Source of the DNA: a bacterium
Lineage (GTDB): Bacteria > Pseudomonadota > Gammaproteobacteria > Burkholderiales > Burkholderiaceae_C
Length of the DNA: 64,000 nucleotides
Assembly: GCA_030824555.1 (NCBI GenBank)
Contig: JAVBXK010000011.1
Coordinates: forward strand, 62,001 to 126,000
Reading direction: 5' to 3'
Shown here piece after piece: positions 27,772-37,180 of the stretch. Both the position numbers and the translations under genes were made by a program. A model generated the notes under the pieces. It was given only the letters and a program-made list of their open reading frames with translations, was not told where the DNA came from and did not search any database. The first letter of the stretch is position 1. Every line of letters starts with the position of its first letter.

Positions 27772-28674
27772 TCACAGCTCCGTGCGCAGCTGCCACAGCT
27801 CGGGGAACAGCACCACGTCCAGCATCTTGCGCAGGTAGCCCACGCCGCTGGTGCCGCCGCTGCCGCGCTTGAAGCCGATGACGCGTTCCACTGTGGTCAC
27901 GTGGCGGAAGCGCCAGAGGCGGAAGGCGTCTTCGATGTCGGCCAGTTTTTCGCCCAGTTGGTACAGCGCCCAGTGGCGCTCGGGGTCGCGGTAGACCACC
28001 AGCCAGGCGTCTTTCACCTCGCTGCTGGCGGTGTAGGGCTGGGTCCAGTCGCGGTTCAGGTGGCTGGCGGGCAGGCTCAGGCCCTGGCGGGCCATGAGTT
28101 GCAGCGTCAGGTCGTACATGGAGGGTGCTTGGTAGCTGGCCTGCACCGCAGCCAGTCGGTCGGGGTGGTGGGCGTGGGGGCGCAGCATGGCGGCGTTTTT
28201 GTTGCCCAGGCTGAATTCGATGCAGCGGTATTGGTGGCTTTGGAAGCCGCTGGAGTTGTCCAGGTAGGGGCGGATGGCGCTGTACTCGGGCGGTGTCATG
28301 GTGGCCAGCACGTCCCAGGCGTGCACCAGTTGTTCCATGATTTTGCTCACGCGCGACAGCATCTTGAACGCCGGGGGCAGGTCGTCGGCGGCCACATGCT
28401 GCATGGCGGCGTGCAGTTCGTGCAGCAGCAGCTTCATCCACAGCTCGCTGGTCTGGTGCTGCACGATGAACAGCATTTCGTTGTGGTTGGGGCTGCGCGG
28501 GTGCTGGGCGCTGAGGATGGCGTCCAGGCCCAGGTAGTCGCCGTAGCTCATGCTGCGACTGAAGTCGAGCTGGGCGTTTTCGGCGTGGACGATGGCTTCA
28601 GTGCCTTGCGCCTCGGTGGGGCCGCGCACCTGTTCGTGGGTCTGGCCATGCAGGGGGCATTGCGGGGTGGTCAT
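27772..28674 (-). CDS. kynA: Tryptophan 2,3-dioxygenase
   Basis: Heme enzyme opening the indole ring of L-tryptophan to N-formylkynurenine, the first step of the kynurenine pathway. ATG 28674 (AAGGA nine bases upstream) gives 300 residues. Family blocks: [46 protein letters not shown] (heme and substrate pocket), [19 protein letters not shown], and the C-terminal [30 protein letters not shown]. It lies 14 bp after kynU on the same strand and closes the kynBUA operon. Confidence 0.96.
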   Translation of the reverse strand: MTTPQCPLHGQTHEQVRGPTEAQGTEAIVHAENAQLDFSRSMSYGDYLGLDAILSAQHPRSPNHNEMLFIVQHQTSELWMKLLLHELHAAMQHVAADDLPPAFKMLSRVSKIMEQLVHAWDVLATMTPPEYSAIRPYLDNSSGFQSHQYRCIEFSLGNKNAAMLRPHAHHPDRLAAVQASYQAPSMYDLTLQLMARQGLSLPASHLNRDWTQPYTASSEVKDAWLVVYRDPERHWALYQLGEKLADIEDAFRLWRFRHVTTVERVIGFKRGSGGTSGVGYLRKMLDVVLFPELWQLRTEL

Positions 28675-28688
28675 GGGATGGCGTCCTT

Positions 28689-30080
28689 TCAGGTCACGGC
28701 GTGTTTCTGGTTGAAGCGGGGGTCTTGCCATTCGCCGCTGTCCAGCACCTGGCGCAGGTGTTCCACGGCGTGCCACACGTCTTCGAACCCCAGGTACAGC
28801 GGGGTGAAGCCAAAGCGCAGGATGTCGGGCGTGTGTCCACCCAGGTGCGCATCACCCGCCCGGAAGTCGCCCACCACGCCACGGGCAATTAGCGCCTGCA
28901 CGATGGCGTAGGCACCAGAGCCACTGCCGCCGGGCCGCCCCAAGGCGGTGGCCGCCCCCTCGGGGGGCAGCGCAGCGTGGGGGCTTGGTCCGCGGCTCAA
29001 ACACACTTGCGAGCCGCGGCGGGCGTGGTCCTGCGGCGTGACCAGGGCCAGGCCGTGCCCGGCGCATCGCTGTTCCACCAGCGCAATGAACAGGTCGGTC
29101 AGCGCCAGGCTTTTGGCGCGCAGCGCGGCCATGCCGCCCAGGGGTTCGGCGGCCAGCAGGGTGTGCACGCCGCATTCCAGCGCCGTGAGGCTGAGGATGG
29201 GCTGGGTACCGCACTGGTAGCGGGTGATGCCGGGGGCGGGCTGGTAGTCGGGCGTGAACTGGAAGGGCGCTGCATGGCCCCACCAGCCGGACAGGGGTTG
29301 CCAGAAGCGGTCCACGTGCCGGGGCGCGGCCCACACAAAGGCGGGGGCGCCGGGGCCGCCGTTCAGGTACTTGTAGCCGCAGCCCACGGCAAAGTCGGCT
29401 TGTGCGCCGGTCAGGTCCACGGGCACGGCCCCGGCGCTGTGGGCGAGGTCCCACACGGCCAGTGCGCCCACGGCGTGGGCGGCGGCGGTGATGGCTGCCA
29501 TGTCGTGCATGGCGCCGGTGCGGTAGTTGACGTGTGTGAGCATCAGCACGGCCAGGTCAGACCCGGCTGCGGCAATGTCTGCGGCCACGGCTTCGGGGTG
29601 GCCGTCGTGGTCCATCAGCCGCAGCTCCAGCCCGCGTTCGCGGCACAGACCCTCGGCAATGTAGAGGTCGGTGGGGAAGTTGCTGCGCTCGCTCAGCAGC
29701 ACCTTGCGGGTGGGCGTGCCGGCCTTGGCGGCATCGTCTGCAGCGATGTTCAGCGCCGCGCTCAGCACCTTGAACAGGTTGATGGAGGTGCTGTCGGCGG
29801 CCACCACCTCGCCCGGGCCGGCCCCGATGAGGCGGGCGATCTGGTCGCCCACCTTTTGCGGCAGGGCAAACCAGCCCGCGGTGTTCCAGCTTTGGATGAG
29901 GTCGCGACCCCATTCGGCGGTCACGGCCTGGGCCACGCGGGCCGGGGTGGCCGCAGGCATGGCACCCAGCGAGTTGCCGTCCAGGTAAATGGTGCCGGGT
30001 GGGATGGCAAACTGGTCGCGCAAGGGGTGCAGCGGGTCGGCTTGGTCAAGCGCTTGGCAATGGGCGAGTGTGAGGGTCAT
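28689..30080 (-). CDS. kynU: Kynureninase
   Basis: PLP-dependent hydrolase converting kynurenine to anthranilate and alanine. At 463 residues it is some 40 longer than typical bacterial kynureninases. The PLP lysine is in [16 protein letters not shown], and the N terminus carries [13 protein letters not shown] Gly/Pro/Ala-rich stretch of about 25-28 residues ([28 protein letters not shown]), not expected in the family, interrupts the small C-terminal domain between RRGSQVCL and [12 protein letters not shown]. The DNA of that stretch is a GC-rich double-hairpin element, apparently inserted in frame. The gene lies between kynB and kynA. Confidence 0.95.
   Translation of the reverse strand: MTLTLAHCQALDQADPLHPLRDQFAIPPGTIYLDGNSLGAMPAATPARVAQAVTAEWGRDLIQSWNTAGWFALPQKVGDQIARLIGAGPGEVVAADSTSINLFKVLSAALNIAADDAAKAGTPTRKVLLSERSNFPTDLYIAEGLCRERGLELRLMDHDGHPEAVAADIAAAGSDLAVLMLTHVNYRTGAMHDMAAITAAAHAVGALAVWDLAHSAGAVPVDLTGAQADFAVGCGYKYLNGGPGAPAFVWAAPRHVDRFWQPLSGWWGHAAPFQFTPDYQPAPGITRYQCGTQPILSLTALECGVHTLLAAEPLGGMAALRAKSLALTDLFIALVEQRCAGHGLALVTPQDHARRGSQVCLSRGPSPHAALPPEGAATALGRPGGSGSGAYAIVQALIARGVVGDFRAGDAHLGGHTPDILRFGFTPLYLGFEDVWHAVEHLRQVLDSGEWQDPRFNQKHAVT
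28920..28990. repeat. GC-rich REP-like element inside kynU
   Basis: Contains two small palindromes, GCCGCC-CCAA-GGCGGTGGC and CCCCC-TC-GGGGG, flanked by GC-rich sequence. This resembles the short GC-rich intergenic REP-like elements frequent in Comamonadaceae. It coincides with the additional, low-complexity part of kynureninase and preserves the reading frame. Confidence 0.55.
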
Positions 30081-30093
30081 GGTTTCAAAATAA

Positions 30094-30138
30094 GTAGCTG
30101 CTTACGCAACAGGTATATGCGCTAGAGGTTGATTTTTT
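30094..30138. repeat. Dispersed repeat, copy C
   Basis: GTAGCTGCTTACGCAACAGGTATATGCGCTAGAGGTTGATTTTTT lies between kynB and kynU on the operon's non-template side. It shares TAGCTGC ... TGCGCTAGAGG ... GATTTTTT with copy A; the stem is imperfect. Confidence 0.65.
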
Positions 30139-30145
30139 ACAAATT

Positions 30146-30835
30146 TCAGCCCAAGGCGCGCAGCACAGCGCGCACGGGGCTGGCGTCGGCGGTGGTCAGC
30201 TTCAGGGGCAGGGCAATCAGCTCGTAGTCGCCTTCGGGCACGTCGTCGAGCACCAGGTTTTCCAGCACGCGCAGGCCACGGCGGCGGATCACCTGGTGGC
30301 TGTCCAGGGTTTTGCTGTCGGCTGGGTCGATGCTGGCGGTGTCAATGCCTACCAGCCGCACGCCTTTGTCGGCCAGCAGTTCGACCGTTTCGGGGGCAAA
30401 GGCGCTCAAGCGCCCGTCCCACTGGTGCTGCGGCATGCGCAGGTAGGTCCGCACCAGCACACGTGGGGGCAGCGGGCGGGTTGGCCCGGCCAGGGCGTGG
30501 GCCAGGTGATGCGGCCACACCAGCGGGCCAGGGGCAATGGCGTGGATCACCCGGCAGAGGCCCAAAAACGGTGTCAGGTCCAGCTCGCCCACGGCTTGGC
30601 CTTCGGCGTCGTAGTGCAACGGGGCATCGGCGTGCGCGCCCAGGTGGGGCGACAGGGTGATGGCGCTCACGTTCACCGGGCAGTCTGGCCCCAGCGTGGC
30701 CACCCAGGTCTGGCTGTACGCCGTGTCGCCAGGGAAAGCGGGGGTGGCTGCGTCAATGGGCGGTGAAATGTCCCACAGCCTGGGGCCTGAGTCTGGGCCG
30801 TTGGTTGCATGGGTGAGGGTGGCGGATGGGGTCAT
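30146..30835 (-). CDS. kynB: Kynurenine formamidase (arylformamidase, cyclase family)
   Basis: Metal-dependent hydrolase converting N-formylkynurenine to kynurenine. From ATG 30835 it has 229 residues. Marks: [21 protein letters not shown], the metal-binding [18 protein letters not shown] (HxGxHxDxP), and [56 protein letters not shown]. First gene of the kynBUA operon, separated from kynU by 65 bp that contain repeat copy C. Together the operon converts tryptophan to anthranilate. Confidence 0.95.
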   Translation of the reverse strand: MTPSATLTHATNGPDSGPRLWDISPPIDAATPAFPGDTAYSQTWVATLGPDCPVNVSAITLSPHLGAHADAPLHYDAEGQAVGELDLTPFLGLCRVIHAIAPGPLVWPHHLAHALAGPTRPLPPRVLVRTYLRMPQHQWDGRLSAFAPETVELLADKGVRLVGIDTASIDPADSKTLDSHQVIRRRGLRVLENLVLDDVPEGDYELIALPLKLTTADASPVRAVLRALG

Positions 30836-31047
30836 GGGCGGCGAAGTTAGCACCGCCCCAAACGGTGTGGTGTCGGTTGGTTGCAACAGGTGTCAAAAAG
30901 GACCCGGTGTCGTGCGATCGGATGGGCTGCGCGGGGGGCAGGTTTCGTTGCCGACCAGGCGTTTGGGGTGCGGTAACATGTTCGGTGGTTCTGCCATCGT
31001 GCTGTCACTGACCAGTGATATGGATTGTTCACAGCGGTGCCGCCTCC

Positions 31048-32166
31048 ATGCAAGCTGACGCACCTCCTTCCACCGCCGCCCCCACACCTTCGGTGCCCGC
31101 AACGGCCTCAATGGGGAGGGGCGTGCCACCTGATCAGGGCATGGGCGCGATGCACGTCGGGTGGGTGCTGGCCGGTGCGCTGGTGGTGTTGGTGGTGATG
31201 TGGGCAATGGCCCAGCGATCCGATTTGGCAGTCACGCGTCTGGCCGGCGATGGCCCCTTGCAGGCTTTGGGCCCGTCTGCCACCCAGGCGCTGTTGCCTT
31301 TGCCCGATGCCCCTGTGGTGCCCGCTGACACAGTGGCTTTGGGGGAGCGCCTGTTTGCCGACAAGCGGTTGTCGGCCGATGGCACCGTGTCGTGCCTGAG
31401 CTGCCACGACCTCAAGGCGGGCGGCGCAGATGGCCTGCCCACTGCCCGAGGCGTGCAGGGCCGAACCGGTACCGTCAACACGCCCACGGTGTTCAACAGC
31501 CACCTGAATTTCGTTCAGTTCTGGGACGGGCGGGCCCGCACACTGGCTGAGCAAGCCGCTGGCCCCATTCAGAACCCACTGGAAATGGCGTCAAACTGGC
31601 CAGACGTGCTGGCCATGCTGCGGGCCGATCCCGTCTATGTGGTGCAGTTTCAGACCAGTTATGGCGGCGACATGTCGCCACAGACGGTGACTGATGCCAT
31701 TGCCACCTACGAAAAAACACTGGTCACCCCCAACAGCCGGTTCGACCGGTATTTGCGTGGCCAGGGTGATGCGCTGACCGCGCTGGAGCTGAAGGGTTAC
31801 CGCTCGTTCCTGGACCTGGGGTGTGCCAGTTGCCACCAGGGTGTGGGCATTGGCGGCAATCTGTTTCAGCCTTTCGGTATCTTCCTGACCCGACCCGTGT
31901 CGGGCGCCGAGCCGCCATCCGATCTGGGGCGCTACAACGTCACCGGGCAGGCTTCAGACAAGGGTGTGTTCAAGGTGCCCAGCCTGCGCAACGTGGCACT
32001 GACGGCCCCCTATTTTCACGACGGATCGGTGCCCACGCTGGAAGAGGCCGTGTGGTGGATGGGGCGGGCGCAGCTGGGCCGTGAGTTGTCGTCAGCCGAC
32101 GTGGCGGCGCTCAGCGCTTTTCTGCGCACGCTCACCGGTGAATGGCGCGGCGGGGGAGGCCGATGA
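31048..32166 (+). CDS. Membrane-anchored di-heme cytochrome c peroxidase (MauG-like)
   Basis: Periplasmic peroxidase-family protein of about 372 residues, tethered by an N-terminal span (HVGWVLAGALVVLVVMWAMA). Two CxxCH heme sites are visible: CLSCHDLKAGG and CASCHQGVGIGG. Between them lie HLNFVQFWDGRARTLAEQAAGPIQNPLEM and ANTYEKTL-like family blocks; KGVFKVPSLRNVALTAPYFHDGSVPTLEEAV closes the domain. The start is uncertain: ATG 31048 is listed, GTG 31015 is in frame. The stop overlaps the following GGDEF-EAL gene (ATGA), linking redox chemistry to cyclic-di-GMP signalling. Confidence 0.9.
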   Translation: MQADAPPSTAAPTPSVPATASMGRGVPPDQGMGAMHVGWVLAGALVVLVVMWAMAQRSDLAVTRLAGDGPLQALGPSATQALLPLPDAPVVPADTVALGERLFADKRLSADGTVSCLSCHDLKAGGADGLPTARGVQGRTGTVNTPTVFNSHLNFVQFWDGRARTLAEQAAGPIQNPLEMASNWPDVLAMLRADPVYVVQFQTSYGGDMSPQTVTDAIATYEKTLVTPNSRFDRYLRGQGDALTALELKGYRSFLDLGCASCHQGVGIGGNLFQPFGIFLTRPVSGAEPPSDLGRYNVTGQASDKGVFKVPSLRNVALTAPYFHDGSVPTLEEAVWWMGRAQLGRELSSADVAALSAFLRTLTGEWRGGGGR

Positions 32167-35165
32167 GTCCTGCAGGCAGTTGGCAAGCGCGGCGGCGCTG
32201 GGTGGGCGTGCTGTTGTCCGTGCTGGTGCTGATGGCGGCACTGATCTGGGTGTATCAACAGGCGGAAGCCGTGGTGCCCGCGCAGCACGAGCGGTATGTG
32301 CTGACCCTCAGCCGTCTGCAGGCACTCGATGCCAAAGCTGACAGCGAACTGCTGGCCTCGCGCATGGGGTTGGTCAACCACTACGACGGCCTCACGCAAT
32401 TGCAAGCCGACATGGCGCAGCAGGTTGATGTGCTGCTGACATTGCCCGGCTACCTGCCCGAGCCGGCACGTCAGCAACTGTCTTCACTGACGCGGGGGGT
32501 GCAGACCATCCTGGCCAGCAAAGCCGATCTGGTCGATGTGTTCAAGCGTCACAACGCCGTGCTGCGCAACTCGGAAGCGTATTTCCCGCGCGCCATGCAC
32601 GCTTTTTTGCACGGAAATGAATCGGGTGGACTGTCTGCAGCCGACCGAGAGCTGGCCGAGCGTTTCGGCCGGGCGGTGATGGTGTACGCACTCAAGCCGA
32701 GCGACGCCTACCGCCAGCACTTCGAGGCAGTGGCTGCCGAGTTGGCCAAGCGGCACCCGGCCGCGAAATCGACAAGCGGGTTGGGGCACCTGGCGCTGCA
32801 TGGCAAGCAGATTGTTCAGCGCATTGCGGCACTTGAAGACGTGCACAGGCAGTGGGGCGAGCTGGGCAGCGGGCCGCTGCTGGGGCAATTGAGTGTGGGG
32901 TATGCCCGTGCGCACACCTTGGCGGTGTCGCGGGCAACGGTGTACCGGCAAGGGCTGTACGCGCTGGCGCTGGTGTTGGCGGTGTACCTGGTGGGCATGT
33001 TCGTGGTGCTGGCGCGCGCGCGCCAGTCATTGGCCCATGCCCATGCCGAGACGGCAGCACGGCTGGCCGCACAGCTGGCGGCCGAAATGCAGCTCAAGCT
33101 GCATTCGACGGCGTTTCAGCATTCGCACGATGGCATCACGTTGACCGATGCCCAAGGCAACATCCTTGACGTGAACCCGGCGTTTTCACGCATCACGGGC
33201 TGGTCTCGCGGTGAGGTACTGGGCCGCAACCCGCGTGTGCTGCGGTCAGGGCGGCATGACAAGGCCTTTTACGAGGCGATGTGGAACAGCATCCAGTACA
33301 TCGGCACATGGACCGGGGAAATCTGGAACCGCAACAAGTACGGCGAGGTGTTCCCGGAGTTGCTGTCCATTTCAGCCGTGCGCGACGACGAGGGCGCCGT
33401 GACCAACTACGTGGCGGTGTTTTCGGACATCCGCAGGCTGAAGGCACAGGAAAACCAGCTGACCAAACTGGCCTACTACGACCCGCTGACCGAGCTGCCC
33501 AACCGCACCTTGCTGGCCGATCGGCTGGGGCGGGGTCTGCTCCAGGCTCGGCGCATGCACACCCTGCTGGCTGTCTGCTACCTGGACCTCGATGGTTTCA
33601 AACCCATCAATGACACCTGGGGCCATGATGCGGGCGACCGCGTGCTGGTTGACGTGGCACGCCGCCTCAAAAGTGCCCTGGACGTGGATGACACGGTTGC
33701 GCGCATCGGTGGCGACGAGTTCGTCATCCTCATGACCGGCCTGGGTGCCACGGAGGCATGCCTGCAAGGCTGTCAACGGGTGCTGGACGTGCTGCAGCAG
33801 CCGCTGATGGTTGGCACCGATGCCGTGCAGCTGACGGCCAGCATGGGTGTGGCCGTGTATCCCCAGGACGATGCCGACGCCGACACCTTGTTGCGCCATG
33901 CCGATCAGGCCATGTACGTGGCCAAGCAGGCGGGCAAGAACTGCTACCACCTGTTCGATGCCGAAATGGACCGCGATGCCCGCAGCCACATCGACCGGAT
34001 GGCCCGCGTCCGCGAGGCGCTGGTGGCCGACGAAATGCGCCTGTACTACCAGCCCAAGGTCAATTTGCGCACGGGGCAGGTGGCTGGCATGGAGGCGCTG
34101 GTGCGCTGGCAGCACCCGCAAACCGGGCTGGTGCCGCCAGCCGACTTTTTGCCACTGATCGAAGAAGACGACCTCATCTGCGAGCTGGGCGACTGGGTGA
34201 TCGAAACCGCGCTGGATCAGATGCAGTTCTGGCGCAGCCAAGGCCTGAACCTCCCCGTCAGCGTCAACGTCGCCGGGCGGCAGTTGCAGTCGCCCGACTT
34301 CGTGCAGAAGCTGACAGCGGCCATCAGCCGGCATCCGACGGTGCCAGCTGCCGATCTGCAACTTGAAATCCTGGAAACGACGGGTCTGGAAGACATCGTC
34401 AAGGTCAGCCGGGTGATCGCAGAGTGCCACCAGCTGGGTGTGACCGTTGCGCTGGACGATTTCGGCACGGGCTATTCGTCATTGACCTACCTGAAGCGAC
34501 TGCCCGTCGACACGGTCAAGATCGACCAGAGCTTTGTGCGCGACATGCTCAGCGACCCCGACAACCTGACCATCGTCCACAGCGTGACGAAGCTGGCGGG
34601 TTCGTTTGACCGCGAGCTGGTGGCCGAGGGGGTCGAATCCGTCGAGCACGGCCGCCTGCTGATGATGTTGGGTTGCCACGTGTTCCAGGGTTATGGCGTG
34701 GCACGGCCCATGCCTGCCGACCTGGTGCAAGGCTGGGTGCTCGGCTGGCGCATGCCGACCGAGTGGCAAGCCGCCGCGCGGCATGTGTGGACAGATGCCG
34801 TGTACCCCGTTTTGGTGGCCGAAATCCAGCACCGCAGCTGGGTGAACCAGCTGGTGCACGCTGTGGCCGAGGGCTGGGTGCCACCCCATGTGCACCTGGC
34901 AGATGCCCACGCCTGCACATTCGGGCACTGGTACGACGCTGCTGCGGCCACTGGTCAGGCCTGGACACAGTCTGACGCATTCAAAGGCATACGAGAACCC
35001 CACGAGCGGGTACACGCCGTTGCCCATGACCTCGATACCCTGTGGCGCGATGGCCTGCTGGCAGACGCACAGGCGTTGACGGGTGAACTGCTGCAGGCCC
35101 GTGACGGCGTGCTGGAGGCCATGTGTGCGCTGGAGTACTCGTTGGGGCAACCCCGAGCGGATTGA
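32163..35165 (+). CDS. PAS-GGDEF-EAL signalling protein with CZB-like C-terminal domain
   Basis: 1000-residue cyclic-di-GMP enzyme. An N-terminal span, a periplasmic helical sensor (about 40-260) and a second span (about 265-285) precede a PAS domain (about 310-430, HDGITLTDAQGNILDVNPAFSRITGWSRGEVLG). The GGDEF domain (about 440-600) has an intact site, RIGGDEFVILM. The EAL domain (about 620-865) has MEALVRW and ALDDFGTGYSSLTYLKRLPVDTVKID. The C-terminal HACTFGHWYDAAAATG ... FKGIREPHERVHAVAHD resembles a chemoreceptor zinc-binding (CZB) domain, so activity may respond to zinc. Coupled by ATGA to the peroxidase gene. Confidence 0.9.
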   Translation: MSPAGSWQARRRWVGVLLSVLVLMAALIWVYQQAEAVVPAQHERYVLTLSRLQALDAKADSELLASRMGLVNHYDGLTQLQADMAQQVDVLLTLPGYLPEPARQQLSSLTRGVQTILASKADLVDVFKRHNAVLRNSEAYFPRAMHAFLHGNESGGLSAADRELAERFGRAVMVYALKPSDAYRQHFEAVAAELAKRHPAAKSTSGLGHLALHGKQIVQRIAALEDVHRQWGELGSGPLLGQLSVGYARAHTLAVSRATVYRQGLYALALVLAVYLVGMFVVLARARQSLAHAHAETAARLAAQLAAEMQLKLHSTAFQHSHDGITLTDAQGNILDVNPAFSRITGWSRGEVLGRNPRVLRSGRHDKAFYEAMWNSIQYIGTWTGEIWNRNKYGEVFPELLSISAVRDDEGAVTNYVAVFSDIRRLKAQENQLTKLAYYDPLTELPNRTLLADRLGRGLLQARRMHTLLAVCYLDLDGFKPINDTWGHDAGDRVLVDVARRLKSALDVDDTVARIGGDEFVILMTGLGATEACLQGCQRVLDVLQQPLMVGTDAVQLTASMGVAVYPQDDADADTLLRHADQAMYVAKQAGKNCYHLFDAEMDRDARSHIDRMARVREALVADEMRLYYQPKVNLRTGQVAGMEALVRWQHPQTGLVPPADFLPLIEEDDLICELGDWVIETALDQMQFWRSQGLNLPVSVNVAGRQLQSPDFVQKLTAAISRHPTVPAADLQLEILETTGLEDIVKVSRVIAECHQLGVTVALDDFGTGYSSLTYLKRLPVDTVKIDQSFVRDMLSDPDNLTIVHSVTKLAGSFDRELVAEGVESVEHGRLLMMLGCHVFQGYGVARPMPADLVQGWVLGWRMPTEWQAAARHVWTDAVYPVLVAEIQHRSWVNQLVHAVAEGWVPPHVHLADAHACTFGHWYDAAAATGQAWTQSDAFKGIREPHERVHAVAHDLDTLWRDGLLADAQALTGELLQARDGVLEAMCALEYSLGQPRAD

Positions 35166-35229
35166 GCCGAGCGCGCCGCCGGTCTGGCGCCGTTGCGGTT
35201 GACGTTGCCCGGTTGACCGGCCAGGTCGG

Positions 35230-36174
35230 TCAGGCAGGGGTCAGTTCAGGCGCGCGGTACAGCAGCACCTTCAGCGCGCGGTCGGGTGAGGCGTCGGCAA
35301 ACGCGGCCGGGTTGGCCAGCCGCTTCACAAAGACCAGTTCCGGGGCGGTGTCGGACACCAGGTTTTGCAGGAAGTCCACACCCAGCTCGGGCGCGTTCAG
35401 GCACAGCACTGCGTGGCCACCCGGTGCCAGCAGGTCCGGCAGGCGGCGCACCAGGCGGGCGTAGTCCTTGCTGGCCACGAAACTGCCCTTCTGGTAGCTG
35501 GGCGGGTCCATGATGACCAGTTCATAGGGGCCATGGCGGTTGATCTTGCCCCAGGTGCTGAAGATGTCGTGTGCCATGAAGCTGGCACCCGTGCTCAGGC
35601 CGTTGAACGCGTGGTTCTGCTGCCCGATGCCCATGGCCCCGTGGCTCATGTCCACGTTCAGCACCTGTCGTGCGCCACCTTGCAGCGCGGCGACCGAAAA
35701 GGCGCATGTGTAGGCAAACAGGTTCAGCACCTTCAGCCTGCGCTGGGTGGTGGCCAGGGCTTGCATGTGCTCGCGCACCCAGCGGCGGCCTTCGGCCATG
35801 TCCAGGAACAAACCGTGGTTTTGGCCTTTGAGCACGTGCACGGCGTAGCGCGCACCCTGCTCGGTCACGGTGTGCGGGGTGGGCACCTCGCCCGTCATCA
35901 GCCGGGTTTCGGTCTGGCCAGGGTGGCGGCACTGGTACACCCAGTTCAGTGTTTGGTCTGGGGCCAGTTGCGTCCAGCGCGCAGCCAACGCGCGGTGCAC
36001 GGTGTCCAGTTCAGCATCGGTGATGGGCAGAAAACTGGTCAGCACCCAGACGGGGGGGTAGGCATCCAGCGCCAGGTGTTCGCAACCCGGATGCAGCCCG
36101 CCCCGCCCGTGGAAAATCCGTTGGGCGTCGGTGGGCAGGGCTGCCTGGGCAATGGTGTCGAGCAGGGCTTGCAT
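35230..36174 (-). CDS. Class I SAM-dependent RNA methyltransferase (RlmI/RlmKL-like)
   Basis: 314-residue methyltransferase. An N-terminal region (RGGLHPGCEHLALDAYPPVWVLTSF) is followed by a Rossmann domain with LNLFAYTCAFSVAALQGGARQVLNVDMSHGAM (SAM loop) and the catalytic-site motif VIMDPPSYQKGSF (DPPSY), as in RlmI and the RlmK half. It lacks an obvious PUA domain and is shorter than RlmI. The substrate is probably rRNA, but the modified base is not inferable. Monocistronic; 60 bp downstream of the argF stop on the same strand. Confidence 0.82.
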   Translation of the reverse strand: MQALLDTIAQAALPTDAQRIFHGRGGLHPGCEHLALDAYPPVWVLTSFLPITDAELDTVHRALAARWTQLAPDQTLNWVYQCRHPGQTETRLMTGEVPTPHTVTEQGARYAVHVLKGQNHGLFLDMAEGRRWVREHMQALATTQRRLKVLNLFAYTCAFSVAALQGGARQVLNVDMSHGAMGIGQQNHAFNGLSTGASFMAHDIFSTWGKINRHGPYELVIMDPPSYQKGSFVASKDYARLVRRLPDLLAPGGHAVLCLNAPELGVDFLQNLVSDTAPELVFVKRLANPAAFADASPDRALKVLLYRAPELTPA

Positions 36175-36234
36175 GGGGGTGCAGGGAACCGCGTCAGTGT
36201 GGGCGGTGCGCGGCAGTGGGTGCCGCGCAGCCTG

Positions 36235-37170
36235 TCATGCCAGTTGTCCCAGCAGCAAATACTCCATGAGAGCCTTTTGCGCATGCATGCGGTTCTCGGC
36301 CTCGTCCCACACCACGCTTTGGGGGCCGTCGATCACCTCGGCCGTCACCTCTTCACCCCGGTGGGCGGGCAGGCAGTGCATGAACAGGGCGTCGGGTTGG
36401 GCCACAGCCATCATCTCGGTGTTGACGCACCAGTCGGCAAACGCGGTGCGTCGCACTTCGTTTTCGGCCTCGTAGCCCATGCTGGTCCACACGTCGGTGG
36501 TGACCAGGTGGGCACCCCGGCAGGCATCCAGTGGGTTGTCAAAAACTTTGTAGCACGAAGTGCTTGATATACCTGCGGTAGAGGCACTTACTTCGTAACC
36601 TCTGGGTGTGCTGATGTGCACCGTAAAGCCCAGCAGCTCGGCGGCCTGCAACCACGTGTTGGCCATATTGTTGCCGTCGCCCACCCAGGCTACCACTTTG
36701 CCTTGGATGGCATCCAGCGGCGCACCGCTGGCGGCCGGGCGGTGCTCGACCAGCGTGAACAGGTCGGCCAGGATCTGGCACGGGTGAAACTCGTTGGTCA
36801 GCCCGTTGATGACGGGCACGCGTGAGTGGGCGGCAAAGCGCTCGATCTTGGTTTGCTCGTAGGTGCGGATCATCACCAGGTCGGTCATGCGGCTGATGAC
36901 TTTGGCGCTGTCTTCGATGGGCTCGGCCCGGCCCAGCTGACTGTCGCCGGTGGTCAGGTGCACCACGCTGCCCCCCAGCTGGTACATGCCCGCCTCGAAG
37001 CTCACGCGGGTGCGGGTGCTGGCTTTTTCAAAAATCATGGCCAGTGTGCGGTCGGCCAGCGTGTGGTGCTTTTCGTAGGCCTTGAACTTCTTTTTGATGA
37101 ACGCCGCCCGGCCCAGCAGGTAACCGTATTCGTCAGCCGTGCAGTCTTTGAATTGCAAATAGTGTTTCAT
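36235..37170 (-). CDS. argF: Ornithine carbamoyltransferase
   Basis: Catalyses carbamoyl phosphate + ornithine to citrulline in arginine biosynthesis. ATG 37170 gives 311 residues beginning MKHYLQFKD. Carbamoyl-phosphate site: FEKASTRTRVSFEAGMYQLGG. The HPCQ motif is in TNEFHPCQILADLF. The ornithine site is in FMHCLPAHRGEEV, after DVWTSMGYEAENEV. The segment YEVSASTAGISSTSCYKVFDNP is encoded by an AT-richer patch that matches the dispersed repeat family (copy D), without changing the protein length. It lies 10 bp after argD and is cotranscribed with it. Confidence 0.97.
   Translation of the reverse strand: MKHYLQFKDCTADEYGYLLGRAAFIKKKFKAYEKHHTLADRTLAMIFEKASTRTRVSFEAGMYQLGGSVVHLTTGDSQLGRAEPIEDSAKVISRMTDLVMIRTYEQTKIERFAAHSRVPVINGLTNEFHPCQILADLFTLVEHRPAASGAPLDAIQGKVVAWVGDGNNMANTWLQAAELLGFTVHISTPRGYEVSASTAGISSTSCYKVFDNPLDACRGAHLVTTDVWTSMGYEAENEVRRTAFADWCVNTEMMAVAQPDALFMHCLPAHRGEEVTAEVIDGPQSVVWDEAENRMHAQKALMEYLLLGQLA
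36550..36590. repeat. Dispersed repeat, copy D, within argF
   Basis: GTAGCACGAAGTGCTTGATATACCTGCGGTAGAGGCACTTA matches the family layout (TAGC ... TTGATATA ... GCGGTAGAGGC) and contains its own inverted arms, GAAGTGC and GCACTTACTTC. It is read through in frame as part of ornithine carbamoyltransferase. Confidence 0.6.
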
Positions 37171-37180
37171 GCGCACCGCC

